Source: Ephydatia muelleri (taxonomy: Eukaryota > Porifera > Demospongiae > Spongillida > Spongillidae). From it: DNA of 64,000 nt. The stretch lies in the NCBI GenBank assembly GCA_013339895.1, contig JABACO010000021.1, positions 1,588,441 to 1,652,440 of the forward strand, given 5' to 3'. The translations under genes and the position numbers were made by a program. Shown one piece after another: positions 63,966 to 64,000 of this stretch. The notes beneath the pieces were generated by a model, which was not told the origin of the DNA, did no database searches, and worked only from the letters and a program-made list of their open reading frames with translations. The first letter of the stretch is position 1. Each line of letters starts with the position of its first letter.

Positions 63966-64000
63966 GTAAGTTTATTGTGATGGTGATGTATGGAATGAGC

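Overview
The window is nuclear DNA of an animal. All coding genes are split by GT-AG introns, many of them 50-100 bp. The proteins are recognisable orthologues of human genes, including CLN8, YJU2, CCDC6, USP47, ZNF593, E2F7/8, NUP205 and ATP6V1E1. A membrane-tethered death-domain protein is also present. High gene density, very short introns mixed with introns swollen by minisatellites, and clear orthology at only moderate identity suggest a non-bilaterian animal. A sponge is my best guess, but this is an inference from style and not a proven assignment.

Layout. 1-8.1 kb holds no supported host gene. It contains minisatellites, a CTC triplet array, several short inverted-repeat elements (MITEs) and a roughly 1.7 kb segment present twice; the second copy carries a 498 bp element encoding a THAP-type zinc finger. 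8.1-8.9 kb is the main exon of CLN8 (+). 9.1-9.85 kb is a TA-flanked MITE. 11.08-14.95 kb is the splicing factor YJU2/CCDC94 (+). 15.7-16.6 kb is a two-exon, tail-anchored death-domain gene (+). 18.35-22.66 kb is CCDC6 (-). 24.3-28.2 kb is a five-exon gene (-) for a large protein with an N-terminal Ras-association-like fold and about three dozen copies of a KEESHEV heptad. 28.3-42.0 kb is the deubiquitinase USP47 (+, about 34 exons). 42.6-43.1 kb is ZNF593/Bud20 (+). 43.3-46.1 kb is the atypical E2F7/8 repressor (-). 46.6-61.1 kb is nucleoporin NUP205 (+, 28 exons, about 1,960 aa). 61.5-62.04 kb is a large foldback element. 63.0 kb to the end is the 5' part of V-ATPase subunit E (+), which runs off the window.

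The genes are mostly housekeeping: ubiquitin removal, splicing, 60S ribosome biogenesis, nuclear pore, cell-cycle transcription, proton pump and ER/lysosome trafficking. They form no pathway cluster. Two pairs share short head-to-head promoters: the RA/heptad gene with USP47 (109 bp between start codons) and E2F7/8 with NUP205 (483 bp, with an E2F-type site).

The least expected observations are these: an intron of NUP205 built from about twenty tandem copies of its own 5' splice site; a THAP-only transposable element with perfect internal controls from the tandem duplication; minisatellites private to individual introns; two stop-free introns whose length is a multiple of three; and reading-frame breaks in USP47 and NUP205 that look like single-base losses, most of them in homopolymers.
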